From Flavivirga rizhaonensis (GTDB taxonomy: Bacteria; Bacteroidota; Bacteroidia; Flavobacteriales; Flavobacteriaceae), in the NCBI RefSeq assembly GCF_004791695.1, contig NZ_SRSO01000009.1, positions 82,211-146,210 on the forward strand: a stretch of DNA of 64,000 nt, in the 5' to 3' direction. The position numbers and the translations under genes were made by a program. Positions 26,606 to 36,290 of the stretch are shown here, piece after piece (positions within the stretch are counted from its first letter, which is position 1; each line of letters opens with the position of its first letter). The notes beneath the pieces were generated by a model, which saw nothing but the letters and a program-made list of their open reading frames with translations, searched no databases and was not told where the DNA came from.

Positions 26606-28645
26606 CTAGTTTACCTCTGGTAAGAAATTGTAGTTTTTACTATAATCTAACATCTGACTAGCAAAGGTTTCTGGCTGTGTCACTTTTACCCCAATTATTT
26701 CTCCTTCTTCATTTTTCTCAGCAATTAATACAGGATTCACAAAACCATTATAAGGTGCAGATAAAAATTGTTTATTACGTTCTAAAACTTCTGCATGTAA
26801 GGCTTGATCTACTTTTACACCATAACCTTCAACTAAGGCCTCTACTGCTTCATAATCCCCCTCAGATTTTATACGCTGTGTTTCACGTAATAACTGTCCA
26901 AAAAGGTCATGTAACTTTTCATAATTATTGATATTGAAGTATGTTTTTCCATCACGTACTACTTTTTCAATAACATTATCGGCTTTACCTTTTTCAAATA
27001 CCCAAGCACTCACCCATTGTCTATTTCTCATATGTGCTTCTTCAACATCATCCCCTAAATTTAAACGAATTAGCTGCATTACTAGCCCATTTCTAATGTA
27101 ATCATCATAAGCTGTTTTCCCTACACTTTTCCAATCGTCAACCAATCCTAGTTCTTGCAATTTAGCATCATATAAGTAATATAATCCAACTAAATCTGCA
27201 CGCCCTTCCTCTAAGGTAGAAGCATAATTTTTCAATGTTTCTTTAGTCTCTCCTACCCCTGGATTTAACTGTCCTGAGGCATGTCCTATTACTTCATGTA
27301 ATGCTGTATGTAATTTGTCAGCTAGTTGTCCATATTTTTCCACTAATTTTAGTTCTTCCACATCGTGAGCAAACTCTTTTAAACGTCCAGAACCACCTGC
27401 ATTATTATAAGCATGGATAATATTCCCTAAAGAAACAGACTTACTTCCTACTTCTTTTCTAATCCAATTGGCATTAGGTAAATTCACCCCGATTGGTGTG
27501 CTTGGTGATGCATCTCCAGCCTCTCCTGCTACTGTAACAACTTTATAAGAAACACCAACAACGCTATCTTTTTTATGAGCATCCATTAAAGGAGAATTAT
27601 CCTCAAACCACTGTGCGTTATCCGATAATACCTTCATTTTTTGAGACATATCAAAATCATTAATTTGAATAATTGATTCATAAGAGCCTCTATATCCTAA
27701 CGGATCATTATATACTTCAATAAAACTATTTATATAATCAATATTACCTGCTGTCGCAGAAGTCCAAGCTACATTATAATCATCCCAGATTTGTAAATCA
27801 CCCGTTTTATAATAATCAATTAATAACCCTAGAGCATTACCCTGAGCCTCGTTTTCTGTTACGCCTTTTGCTAATTCTAACCATTTAATAATTTCGTCTA
27901 TTGCCGAACCATATAAACCTCCCGATTTATAAACACGCTCTTTTAATACACCATTTTCTTTTACCAATTGTGAATTTAATCCAAAAGACAATGGTCTTTT
28001 AGTATCTGGAGATTTCTTTGCAGCATAAAAACTTTGTACATCATTATTAGTAACGTCTGGCCCATAAAAGTTAACTGCAGAAAGTCCTACATTATCAACA
28101 CCTTTGGCCTGGTTTACTTTTTTCGCATCTGCATTATTAAAAAGAACATCAAAAGCGTCTCTTTCTAAAGTAGTATTTGTATCTGCAAATAATTGCTTCA
28201 AATAGTCTGAAGAAAACCCTGGTTTTAATTTATCATTCGAATAATGGTGGTGTATTCCATTACTAAACCAAACACGTTTTAAATAGGTTTCAAAAGCGCT
28301 CCAATCTGCGGACGTTTTATCTCCTTTATAGTTTGAATATACATTCTCGAGCGCCTTTCTTATTTTAAGATTATGTCTATAATTTTGATCCCACATAATA
28401 TCTCTACCTGCTAAACCAGCTTGAGTGAGATAATATACTAAAGTTTGTTCTTTTAAAGTTAAATTTTCCCATCCAGGAATTTGATAACGAAGAATTTTAA
28501 TATCAGCAAACTGCTCTACATTATGGTCAAAAGCAGAGGTTTCTTTCACCTCTATGCTTTTTGTGTTTTCCTTAGATTTATCATGACCACATGATAAAAA
28601 CAAAGTGCTAATTAGCACCAAATTAAGTATTGATTTTAGTTTCAT
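26606..28645 (-). CDS. Dipeptidyl peptidase III-like M49 metallopeptidase lipoprotein
   Basis: A 679-residue enzyme that should release dipeptides from short peptides. The lipoprotein signal ends at LISTLFLSC (Cys19). The zinc motif of family M49 is present as H450-E451-V-I-G-H455 (HExxGH), with the second motif E479-E480-G-R-A-D484 supplying the third ligand. RNRQWVSAWVFEKGK follows the catalytic part. Bacteroidota members are known as periplasmic or membrane-anchored DPP III. Length fits. Monocistronic by spacing; shares a terminator region with the converging 28-residue ORF. Confidence 0.9.
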   Translation of the reverse strand: MKLKSILNLVLISTLFLSCGHDKSKENTKSIEVKETSAFDHNVEQFADIKILRYQIPGWENLTLKEQTLVYYLTQAGLAGRDIMWDQNYRHNLKIRKALENVYSNYKGDKTSADWSAFETYLKRVWFSNGIHHHYSNDKLKPGFSSDYLKQLFADTNTTLERDAFDVLFNNADAKKVNQAKGVDNVGLSAVNFYGPDVTNNDVQSFYAAKKSPDTKRPLSFGLNSQLVKENGVLKERVYKSGGLYGSAIDEIIKWLELAKGVTENEAQGNALGLLIDYYKTGDLQIWDDYNVAWTSATAGNIDYINSFIEVYNDPLGYRGSYESIIQINDFDMSQKMKVLSDNAQWFEDNSPLMDAHKKDSVVGVSYKVVTVAGEAGDASPSTPIGVNLPNANWIRKEVGSKSVSLGNIIHAYNNAGGSGRLKEFAHDVEELKLVEKYGQLADKLHTALHEVIGHASGQLNPGVGETKETLKNYASTLEEGRADLVGLYYLYDAKLQELGLVDDWKSVGKTAYDDYIRNGLVMQLIRLNLGDDVEEAHMRNRQWVSAWVFEKGKADNVIEKVVRDGKTYFNINNYEKLHDLFGQLLRETQRIKSEGDYEAVEALVEGYGVKVDQALHAEVLERNKQFLSAPYNGFVNPVLIAEKNEEGEIIGVKVTQPETFASQMLDYSKNYNFLPEVN

Positions 28646-28795
28646 TATATAAAAATGTTATTAATTATTGTTCAAAAAAGGGGTTCATAACTGCCTCTAA
28701 ATTATTGATTAATCGAAAAAACAATTATTTTTTTAAGAAAAATTTATTTTCGGTGTAACAAATATAATAATTTATTAACTGAGGTTTAAAATGAT

Positions 28796-28803
28796 TATAT
28801 TTG
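28796..28803 (+). promoter_or_regulatory. Probable -7 promoter box of the SRPBCC/GyrI-like gene
   Basis: TATATTTG, an exact TANNTTTG match, ends 25 bases before the ATG at 28829. No -33 TTG seen. Confidence 0.4.
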
Positions 28804-28828
28804 ATTTGTATTATTAATCAAAAAAACA

Positions 28829-29851
28829 ATGAAAACTTTTAAGTACATTTTATTCTTATTACTTATCGCTCTTATAGGTACTGCTATTTATATTGCTGTA
28901 CAACCAAATGAATTTGATTTTTCTAGAAGTAAAGTTATCAAAGCGCCAACTTCTCTTTTATTTAATAAAGTAAATGATTTTAAAAATTGGCCTGATTTTT
29001 CTCCTTGGATTGAAAAAGAACCAAATGCCACTTTAACTTATGGAGAAACCACATCTGGTATTGATGGAAACTATGGGTGGAACGGGGACATTTTAGGTGA
29101 AGGCCATATGAAAACGCTTGCTGTAGAAAAAGATAAATCTATTAATCAACACATTGTATTTATAAAGCCTTTCGAGTCTGAGTCTGATATAAATTGGACG
29201 TTTGAAAACACTGAAGAAGGTACCAAAGTAACTTGGGGAATGAAAGGGAAACAGGATTTTATGACTAAAATGTATACCACATTTGCTGGCTCTATTGAAG
29301 AAGCTACGGGTCCGGATTTTGAAAGAGGTTTATTTAAACTGGATAGTGTTGTTTCCGCTGATATGAAAAAGTATAGTATAAAAGTAGATGGCATCACCCA
29401 ACATAGCGGTGGTTACTATCTTTACAACACAACATCTTGTAAAATCACTGATTTGAAGGCTAAAATGACCGAGATGATGCCTAAAGTTGGTAACTATGCT
29501 ATGGCTAATAATATAACAATGGCTGGAGCTCCGTTTACAAGCTATCACAAATGGGATGTAGAGAATAATGCTGTTATGTTTTCATGCTGTGTTCCTACAA
29601 CTGAAAAAGTGATTTCTTCGGATAGTGATATTCTTACCGGACAACTAAAACCATTTAAAGCTGTAAAAACAACACTCAAAGGTAATTATGAAAACTTAAA
29701 GGAAGCATGGGAAATAGCATCTAAACATATAAAAGATCATGGTTTAGAAGAATTACATGATCAACCTGCTCTTGAGGTATATAAAACGGATCCTATGAGC
29801 AATCCAAATCCTGCAGATTGGGTTACTGAAATATATATTGCTGTTAAATAA
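28829..29851 (+). CDS. Membrane-anchored SRPBCC plus GyrI-like domain protein
   Basis: A 340-residue protein with one N-terminal helix (YILFLLLIALIGTAIYIAV). An SRPBCC/polyketide-cyclase-like domain follows (about 30-170; FSRSKVIKAPTSLLFNKVND, then TVTWGMKG-like strand KVTWGMKGKQDF). The C-terminal half (about 190-340) resembles the GyrI/AraC effector-binding fold (GGYYLYNTTSC; GNYENLKEAWEIASKHIKDHG; PALEVYKTDP). It may bind a small hydrophobic ligand; function unproven. The gene is followed after about 90 bases by crcB. Confidence 0.8.
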   Translation: MKTFKYILFLLLIALIGTAIYIAVQPNEFDFSRSKVIKAPTSLLFNKVNDFKNWPDFSPWIEKEPNATLTYGETTSGIDGNYGWNGDILGEGHMKTLAVEKDKSINQHIVFIKPFESESDINWTFENTEEGTKVTWGMKGKQDFMTKMYTTFAGSIEEATGPDFERGLFKLDSVVSADMKKYSIKVDGITQHSGGYYLYNTTSCKITDLKAKMTEMMPKVGNYAMANNITMAGAPFTSYHKWDVENNAVMFSCCVPTTEKVISSDSDILTGQLKPFKAVKTTLKGNYENLKEAWEIASKHIKDHGLEELHDQPALEVYKTDPMSNPNPADWVTEIYIAVK

Positions 29852-29942
29852 TATGTGGACCTTTTGTGCCTAAACTCTCACTACTATAAAAAACATAACA
29901 AATGAAACATCAGACCATTAAAAACCTAATTAAATTGCACTG

Positions 29943-30308
29943 ATGAAACAGCTTTTACTGGTTTTTTTAGGTGGTGGCTTTGGCAGCGTACTACGCTATA
30001 TTATTGGAAAATATCTAAATAGTGCTGAAACAGGTATTCCTTATGGAACTTTTGCTGCCAATATTTTAGGAAGTTTATTTATTGGTATCATACTTGGCTT
30101 AGCGGCAAAAAATGACTCACTAACTCAAAACCAAACGTTACTCTTGGCTACTGGCTTTTGTGGCGGTTTCACCACTTTTTCAACTTTTGCATACGAAAAT
30201 CACGTGTTTTTAAAATCGGGAGATTTTACAAGCTTTGCTTTTTATACCATTGCCAGTTTCATTGTTGGTTTTTTGGCTGTGTTTTTGGGGATGTTTTTGG
30301 TGAAGTGA
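29943..30308 (+). CDS. crcB: Fluoride channel FluC/CrcB
   Basis: A 121-residue inner-membrane protein with four helices that exports fluoride as an antiparallel dimer. LGGGFGSVLRYIIGKYL at the N-terminus and GFCGGFTTFSTFAYE in helix 3 are the family signatures (the TFSTF phenylalanine box and the central Na+-binding region). Complete at normal length. The upstream 91 bases show no fluoride-riboswitch features I can recognise. Confidence 0.93.
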   Translation: MKQLLLVFLGGGFGSVLRYIIGKYLNSAETGIPYGTFAANILGSLFIGIILGLAAKNDSLTQNQTLLLATGFCGGFTTFSTFAYENHVFLKSGDFTSFAFYTIASFIVGFLAVFLGMFLVK

Positions 30309-30422
30309 AAACCTTGTCTTTGTAAAAATTTTCTTCCACCTTCGTTTAACAAATGATAAAGTTCATTAAAACGGAACTTTATCTAAGCATTAAACGAACA
30401 TAATAACGAGAAACAAGTATAC

Positions 30423-31070
30423 CTAATACTTACTAAAAGCCTTAACCCCTGCCTCAATTCTAGTTTTTAAATAATTTTTTCTGGGCACTATTGGGCAAGA
30501 ATATCTATCATTATATGCACAATAAGGGTTATAAGCAGAATTAAAATCGATTACCATGGTATCCCCTTTAGGAATTCTGGCATCAATGTAACGGCCTCCT
30601 CCATAGCTTTCAAATCCGTTAGTTTCATCTAAAAAAGGTAAAAACAAATAATCTTCATAACCTTCTTTTTCCTTCAAACCTTGGTTTTGATAAATATTTA
30701 ATGTGAAACTTTTTCCTTTTAAATTGAATGCTAGTTCTCCATATTTCACATACTCAGGAAGTCTTGCAGTTGTTGTTTTCATTTTAAAAGACTTCTCATT
30801 CGGTGTTCTTTTAAACTGTGCTTTTACAACATAAACAGAATCAAACTTAAAGAAATCTAAACCTTCAAAATGCTTTCTATCCTTATCTTTTAAAGGTGAT
30901 GTTGTGGCATCTTTATACTCTGCATTAATTGTTCTTTGAAACTCGGTATCCCCTAGAAGAGGCTTCTTTTCCTGAGCACAACTAAATATAGTAGCCAAAA
31001 ACAGTACCTGTAAAATACTTTTTTTGATTATGAATTTTAGCTTTTTAAAAGGGGTTGTACTATGTGGCAT
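30423..31070 (-). CDS. DUF1684 lipoprotein
   Basis: A 215-residue protein with a basic, hydrophobic N-terminus ending at LATIFSC (lipobox). It carries the DUF1684 blocks FKRTPNEKSFKMKTTTARL, YIDARIPKGDTMVIDFNSAY and the cysteine-containing NPYCAYNDRYSCPIVPRKN near the C-terminus. Function is unknown in the family. Single gene, converging on crcB. Start chosen at ATG 31070; an internal start closer to the signal would need the methionine that is lacking. Confidence 0.85.
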   Translation of the reverse strand: MPHSTTPFKKLKFIIKKSILQVLFLATIFSCAQEKKPLLGDTEFQRTINAEYKDATTSPLKDKDRKHFEGLDFFKFDSVYVVKAQFKRTPNEKSFKMKTTTARLPEYVKYGELAFNLKGKSFTLNIYQNQGLKEKEGYEDYLFLPFLDETNGFESYGGGRYIDARIPKGDTMVIDFNSAYNPYCAYNDRYSCPIVPRKNYLKTRIEAGVKAFSKY

Positions 31071-31368
31071 GTTATTATTTTTAATGTCTATAATTATTTA
31101 ATCATGAATGGTTTATAAGACCTTGAAACAAGTTCAGGGTAATATTTATACCATTTCTTGTTTGGAATTACTGTAAAATAAAATAATGATTTTTTGCTTT
31201 ATACAAAATATAAAAATAAAGCATAGCACAAGTTACGGTTTCTTTTTCTATTGAAGTAGAAGGCGAAAAAGGGTGTTTTATTACGGTTATTTCAAATGAG
31301 AATTGGTATTACTATAAAAAACACATATCGAATATCCTAACTCTTTTAAAATGCTTTTTAGTTTAATA

Positions 31369-32775
31369 TTACTTTGCTGGAATAAATGTTACTTTTAAAT
31401 TTTCTGGATACATAGTAAACTCAAATTGTTCTCTAATCGTTTCTGGCTTTACTTCCAATTTAAAATCAAAATACTTACATAACGTTGAAATTAAAACAGT
31501 CATTTCTGTTTTTGCCAAATGCATTCCAGGACAGTATCGTGGACCGCCTCCAAAGGCTCTCATAACATTAGGAGTGTGATTTTTTTGCATTGGGCACTCA
31601 CTAGCTATCCACCTTTCTGGAACAAAACTATTAGGGTTAGAAAAATAATCATCGTGTGTTTGCGCTACTTTATTCTGTAAAATAATACTAGTTCCTTTAG
31701 GTATCGATACATTATCTATAATAACGTCTTCATTAGATTCCAAATACAATTGAGGCGTTGTTGGTTTTAATCGCATCGCCTCCTGAGCTACTGCATTTGC
31801 ATATTTTAAATCTTCAACATTTTCATAAGTGTCCGGAGTATCTTTAGAATATACTTCCCTAGCTTCCCTTCTTACTTTAGCTACTATTTCAGGGTGTTGG
31901 GCCAAATAGAACATAGCCCAAGACAATGAGTTTGAAGTTGTATCTTCTCCAGCTAATAATATTGTGAATACATTTCCGTAAATCTCTTCATCTGTGAAAT
32001 TTTCGTCTTTATTTTCTACTAATAAAACCTCTAAAAAATTAGAAGGTTGCTCTTTTAATTTTGGATTTTCTGCTATTCTTTTTTTAGCGTCATTAATAAA
32101 TTCATAAATAACCTTTTCAATAGATTTTAAAGATTCATCAAGTATTTTATCTTTTTTTCTTTTGAAGTATCTCCATATGGGAATTGGTGCCGTAACACGG
32201 GAATTAATCATTGGAAAAATAACTTCCAAATGCTTTTGAAAACTATTTGATTTATTATTTATGGTATCTAATTTATGTCCGAAAGCAATCTCCGTTGTAA
32301 TATCAATTGTAAACGCCATAAATTCTTTTTGCACATTTACTATCGTATTTAGCTGAGAATAGTTTTTAAACTTTTCAAGAATACCTTTAGTCTTATCCAG
32401 AATTATGGGGTAATATGTTTTTATATTTTTTACACTTAAAGCTTCTGCCGTTGGTCTTCTATGTCTTTTCCATACAGTTCCTTCTGCATTAAAAACACCA
32501 TCGACTCCCATTTCTTTTAAAATTTCATCAATCTTAGAAAAACGTTTAAAAACTTCTGGTCTTAATCTGAGCATTTGGCTATTAAAATCTGGATTTGCAG
32601 ATACCACAAATTGCTTTCCAACAAAATGTATTTTAAATAATTCTCCACATTCTTCAACCCAACGTTCTAAAACCTGATGCTTATTATAGGTGTTAAATTG
32701 TGGCAAATGCCCCAATAAAAATGCTCCTTTGGGGGATTTTAAACCATTAACTTCAATTAGTTTATTATCAGTCAT
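31369..32775 (-). CDS. Cytochrome P450
   Basis: A 468-residue haem-thiolate monooxygenase. The haem-ligand motif FGGGPRYCPGMHLA places the ligand at Cys415. The I-helix oxygen-activation motif is AGEDTTS (275-281), and the K-helix ExxR is E332-A-M-R335. No membrane anchor or signal, so cytoplasmic. No ferredoxin or reductase gene is next to it, so redox partners lie elsewhere. Substrate unknown. Its promoter must lie in the 529-base gap shared with the MFS gene. Confidence 0.93.
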   Translation of the reverse strand: MTDNKLIEVNGLKSPKGAFLLGHLPQFNTYNKHQVLERWVEECGELFKIHFVGKQFVVSANPDFNSQMLRLRPEVFKRFSKIDEILKEMGVDGVFNAEGTVWKRHRRPTAEALSVKNIKTYYPIILDKTKGILEKFKNYSQLNTIVNVQKEFMAFTIDITTEIAFGHKLDTINNKSNSFQKHLEVIFPMINSRVTAPIPIWRYFKRKKDKILDESLKSIEKVIYEFINDAKKRIAENPKLKEQPSNFLEVLLVENKDENFTDEEIYGNVFTILLAGEDTTSNSLSWAMFYLAQHPEIVAKVRREAREVYSKDTPDTYENVEDLKYANAVAQEAMRLKPTTPQLYLESNEDVIIDNVSIPKGTSIILQNKVAQTHDDYFSNPNSFVPERWIASECPMQKNHTPNVMRAFGGGPRYCPGMHLAKTEMTVLISTLCKYFDFKLEVKPETIREQFEFTMYPENLKVTFIPAK

Positions 32776-33002
32776 ATATGATTATACTTTAAATCAAAAA
32801 GTGCTTTAGAGTGCTATTACTAAGGTCCGACTCGACTCTATAGACATAAGACCGCTTCGCTATTAAAACTAAGGACAAAGACTTAGTAATAACTAACCGA
32901 CAAGCAGCAACACAAAAAAATAACTATATATTTGAAAACTATATTTTTTTCATAGTTAAAAAATATTTTCATTTCAAAAATACAACTTAAGAATATTTTA
33001 TA

Positions 33003-33166
33003 TAGCTTTGTAGCTTCAAAAGAAATAAAAATGCGTTGTATCGTCACAATTTATAGAAAGCAATGGACCTCTTTAAAGAGAGTATGTTGGACTTGTCATA
33101 TATTGTGGTGATATAAATATAAAATATTACAATATGTAAAAGTCCGACTGAAAAGTCGGACTTTTT
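33003..33166 (+). ncRNA. Candidate short transcription unit (small RNA or 26-residue peptide)
   Basis: TAGCTTTG (33003-33010) is an exact -7 box. About 130 bases on, a perfect hairpin terminator, AAAAGTCCGACT / AGTCGGACTTTTT (33138-33166), ends the unit. No annotated gene lies between. The only frame is 26 codons from ATG 33031 to 33111 (MRCIVTIYRKQWTSLKRVCW and six more). Either a small RNA or a short peptide gene would fit. The remaining parts of the 32776-33304 gap show nothing else clear. Confidence 0.4.
33138..33166. terminator. Intrinsic terminator without an adjacent annotated gene
   Basis: GTCCGACT / AGTCGGAC stem with GAAA loop, flanked by A and T runs, in the middle of the P450-MFS divergent gap. 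Neither neighbour ends here, which implies an unannotated transcript. Confidence 0.8.
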
Positions 33167-33304
33167 ATTTTTAGTGAAACTTGAAATTTGACTGTTGCGT
33201 AGCAACTGAATAAATTTAATTGGTTAAACTAATCCTGACGAAGGTCAAGATCTAAATAAACAAAAAATTATATGTAGAAATAGAAACCTGAACAATTAGA
33301 ACTA

Positions 33305-34558
33305 ATGAAAACTTTATTCAACAATTACTTAAACACTTTTAAAGGCTTATCAAAAGAAGTATGGTGGCTTGCTTTAATAACACTTATAAATAGAGCAGGA
33401 ACCATGGTCATTCCGTTCTTATCATTGTACCTAACAAAGCACCTTAGTTTTACTTTAAGCGATGTTGGGTGGATTATGAGTGCTTTTGGTTTAGGTTCGG
33501 TTATTGGTTCTTGGTTGGGTGGAAAATTAACCGATAAAATTGGTTATTATAAAGTGATGGTATTTAGTTTACTTACAACTGGTATACTATTTATAGCATT
33601 GCAATTTCTAAATACTTTCGCTACGTTTTGTCTGGGTATTTTTTTAGTGATGCTTGTAGCAGATATGTTTCGTCCTGCTATGTTCGTAGCCTTAAGTGCT
33701 TATAGCAAACAAGAAAACAAAATACGGTCTGTGACTTTAATTCGTTTAGCAATAAACCTTGGTTTCTCTGCTGGTCCAGCTATTGGTGGTATTATAATTA
33801 CATCGCTTAGCTATGGTGGCCTATTTTGGGTAGACGGTATTACATGTATGGTAGCTACTCTTGTTTTAATAAACGTATTAAATCCCAAAAAAGCTAAAAT
33901 TCTGGATGATGTAAAAACAAAAAGTCCAAAATCAGCATATAGTGATAAAGCATTTTTAATATTTCTTGCAGCTATGGTTATTTTTGGTGTTGTATTCTTA
34001 CAATACTTTTCAACCATGCCTCTGTATTATAAAGATGCACATCATTTAAATGAATTTGACATAGGAATTATTTTAGGCATGAATGGTTTTATCATTTTTG
34101 TATTTGAAATGCCTTTAATAAAATGGTTAGAAAACTCCAATTTCACTAAATCTGGATTAATGCTTTTTGGTGGTATTTTAACTGGTTTAAGTTTTATTAT
34201 CTTAAACTTTACTAATTGGGTTGGTATTTTGATAATTGGCATGTTATTAATGACATTTGGAGAAATGATAGCCTTTCCTTTTTCAAACGCATTTACTATG
34301 GATAGAGCTAAAAAAGGAAATCAAGGTGAATACATGGCCTTGTACAGTATTGCGTTTTCGGTAGCTCATATATTTGGTCATAATGCAGGTATGCGAATGG
34401 TAGATGCGCTTGGTTTTGATAATACCTGGTATATTATTACATTACTTGCTGCACTTTGTGTTTTCTTATTATTTATACTAAGACACTATTTGAATGCAAC
34501 AAAAAAGCGTAAAGAAAAAATAAAAAAAGAAGAAGAAAGAGAGATTTTATGGATTTAA
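33305..34558 (+). CDS. MFS transporter
   Basis: A 417-residue, 12-helix major facilitator superfamily transporter. The loop 2-3 motif A appears as GSWLGGKLTDKIGYYK, and helix 5 carries RLAINLGFSAGPAIGGI, similar to drug:H+ antiporter motif C. The substrate is not predictable. A charged C-terminal tail (ATKKRKEKIKKEEERE) ends the protein. The last 10 bases overlap the VOC-protein gene, so the two are translationally coupled. Confidence 0.88.
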   Translation: MKTLFNNYLNTFKGLSKEVWWLALITLINRAGTMVIPFLSLYLTKHLSFTLSDVGWIMSAFGLGSVIGSWLGGKLTDKIGYYKVMVFSLLTTGILFIALQFLNTFATFCLGIFLVMLVADMFRPAMFVALSAYSKQENKIRSVTLIRLAINLGFSAGPAIGGIIITSLSYGGLFWVDGITCMVATLVLINVLNPKKAKILDDVKTKSPKSAYSDKAFLIFLAAMVIFGVVFLQYFSTMPLYYKDAHHLNEFDIGIILGMNGFIIFVFEMPLIKWLENSNFTKSGLMLFGGILTGLSFIILNFTNWVGILIIGMLLMTFGEMIAFPFSNAFTMDRAKKGNQGEYMALYSIAFSVAHIFGHNAGMRMVDALGFDNTWYIITLLAALCVFLLFILRHYLNATKKRKEKIKKEEEREILWI

Positions 34559-34926
34559 ACCAAATTACAATTCCATCGTTAGATGTTGAAAAAGCAACCG
34601 AATTTTATAAAACCTTGGGATTGCATCTTATTGTAGATGCCGTCCCAAGATATGTACGATTTGAATGCCCTGATGGCAATAGCACTTTTTCAATTCATAA
34701 AGTAGATGCCTTACCAAAAGGTAATGGTGTTATCATATATTTTGAAGATGATAACCTAGACGATTTAGTTTCTAAGCTTCAGAAAAAAGGTATTAGTTTT
34801 ACGCAACTACCCGAAGATCAATCGTATTTATGGCGTGAGGCTCGTTTACAGGATCCTGATGGAAATAATATTATTCTATTTCATGCTGGGAAAAACAGAA
34901 AAAACCCACCATGGCGTATAAATTAA
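34549..34926 (+). CDS. VOC family protein (glyoxalase/bleomycin-resistance fold)
   Basis: A 125-residue protein of the vicinal oxygen chelate fold. LNQITIPSLDVEKATEFYKT is the first beta-alpha unit, and REARLQDPDGNNIILFHAG is the conserved last strand with the glutamate-equivalent region. Possible metal ligands are not all clear, so it may bind rather than convert ligand. The ATG at 34549 lies inside the last codons of the MFS gene (10-base overlap), suggesting joint function such as resistance or detoxification; that is inference. Confidence 0.82.
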   Translation: MDLNQITIPSLDVEKATEFYKTLGLHLIVDAVPRYVRFECPDGNSTFSIHKVDALPKGNGVIIYFEDDNLDDLVSKLQKKGISFTQLPEDQSYLWREARLQDPDGNNIILFHAGKNRKNPPWRIN

Positions 34927-35021
34927 GCCATAATTAAAAGTTCTATAGCCAAGGACAATAACTGTACACGCAAATACATGTTGTAAATATTGTATTAGTA
35001 TATAGGTTAAAAAATAATCAT

Positions 35022-35780
35022 ATGAAACACCTATTTTATATAATAACTATTCTATTTCTTATAAGTTGTAATTCTTCTGAAAAAAAGAAGGAGACTACCG
35101 ATAATCAGATACTGAAGCAAGTTCGGCATAACAAACAGTTTCCTAAGCTTGAACCTAATAGGTATAATGTTGCATTCCTAATTATGAATGGCACTTATAA
35201 TACCGAATTAACAGCGCCTTTTGATATTTTTCAGCATACTATTTTTAGAGATAATATCAAAGCTATGAATGTGTTTACTGTTGCTAATACTGATGACGCA
35301 ATTACTACCTTTGAGGATATGCGAATACTTCCGGATTTTAATTATATAAAAGATTCACTTCCTAAAATTGATATTCTTGTTGTCCCTAGTGCTGAACATC
35401 ATTTGAATTCCGATTTAGAGGATACAGCTATGATTAATTTTGTAAAACAAACAGATAAAAGTGCTCAATTTATAACCTCACATTGTGATGGTGCTTTTGT
35501 TTTAGCTAAGGCAGGGTTACTTGACGATGCTGTTTCTACAACATTTCCAAATGATATTGACAAAATGAGAAGCATGTTTCCTCAACTGGATATTAGAAAA
35601 GAGCTGCTCTTTGTTCATGACGGAAAATATATCACCTCTGCTGGTGGCGCAAAAAGTTTTGAAGCTGCATTATATTTATGTGAGTTTCTTTATGGGAAAG
35701 AAGTAGCTCAATCTTTGGCAGGTGGTTTGGTGATTGATTGGAACCTAGATAGTGTACCTCATTTAATAATTAAGAAGTAA
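35022..35780 (+). CDS. DJ-1/PfpI-like lipoprotein
   Basis: A 252-residue protein with lipoprotein signal MKHLFYIITILFLISC (Cys16) and a DJ-1/PfpI class I glutamine amidotransferase-like domain. The nucleophile elbow is SHCDGAFVLAKAGLLD with Cys155, close to the GlxA-type AraC N-terminal group (FLIMNGTYNTELTAPFDIFQ; SAGGAKSFEAALYL). An envelope location is unusual for this fold. Its enzymatic role is unknown. The next gene follows 3 bases later, probably in one transcript. Confidence 0.85.
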   Translation: MKHLFYIITILFLISCNSSEKKKETTDNQILKQVRHNKQFPKLEPNRYNVAFLIMNGTYNTELTAPFDIFQHTIFRDNIKAMNVFTVANTDDAITTFEDMRILPDFNYIKDSLPKIDILVVPSAEHHLNSDLEDTAMINFVKQTDKSAQFITSHCDGAFVLAKAGLLDDAVSTTFPNDIDKMRSMFPQLDIRKELLFVHDGKYITSAGGAKSFEAALYLCEFLYGKEVAQSLAGGLVIDWNLDSVPHLIIKK

Positions 35781-35783
35781 ACC

Positions 35784-36287
35784 ATGAAACAGTGGCAAAA
35801 ACTACCTGTATTTCAAAAAGCTATGGAAATACAAAAATTAGTAGATTATATTGTTAAATCGGTTGAAAAAACTGATATTGATTTTGAGCAAGAAATTCAA
35901 GCTGAAATGATAGAAAATAATATCAATTATATGCGTAAAAATTCGTTGATTATTCCAGCTAAAATTGCGGGAGCTTCAGGTGAAGAGATGCTATATGATA
36001 TTAAAATGGAAAACGCTGCCTTAATTCGTAAAGCTGCCCGAGATCTCATTACTGACGCTAGTGGCATAGAAATGCACGGTTTTAAAGACACCGAATATTT
36101 GGATTTATTAAGAACTGAAATAGAAACATTTAGAATCTTATTTGCAGAGTGGGTAAAGACCTTCGACCCATGGAATTATAATATTGATCGCTGGGGGCTT
36201 TTTAATCCTCCAGGGATAAATTATGATGACAAAGACCCTGATGATGATATTCCATATAATCCGGATGATACATTTGGAGATCTGTAA
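35784..36287 (+). CDS. Four-helix-bundle-like protein of unknown function
   Basis: A 167-residue helical protein. WQKLPVFQKAMEIQKLVDYI at the start has the LPxxxKAxEI pattern of small four-helix-bundle proteins, like the S23-related family. The acidic C-terminal tail (YDDKDPDDDIPYNPDD) is distinctive. It resembles the product at 36858 in its N-terminus, helical content and the late RxELKK/RTEIETF helix. No catalytic motif. Four bases separate it from the DJ-1-like gene; it converges on the Lrp gene with 3 bases between stops. Confidence 0.6.
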   Translation: MKQWQKLPVFQKAMEIQKLVDYIVKSVEKTDIDFEQEIQAEMIENNINYMRKNSLIIPAKIAGASGEEMLYDIKMENAALIRKAARDLITDASGIEMHGFKDTEYLDLLRTEIETFRILFAEWVKTFDPWNYNIDRWGLFNPPGINYDDKDPDDDIPYNPDDTFGDL

Positions 36288-36290
36288 TTT

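Noticed and set aside
29852..29942. Fluoride riboswitch upstream of crcB
   Set aside because: I looked for the compact pseudoknot pattern in the 91 bases and saw none; a covariance search would decide.
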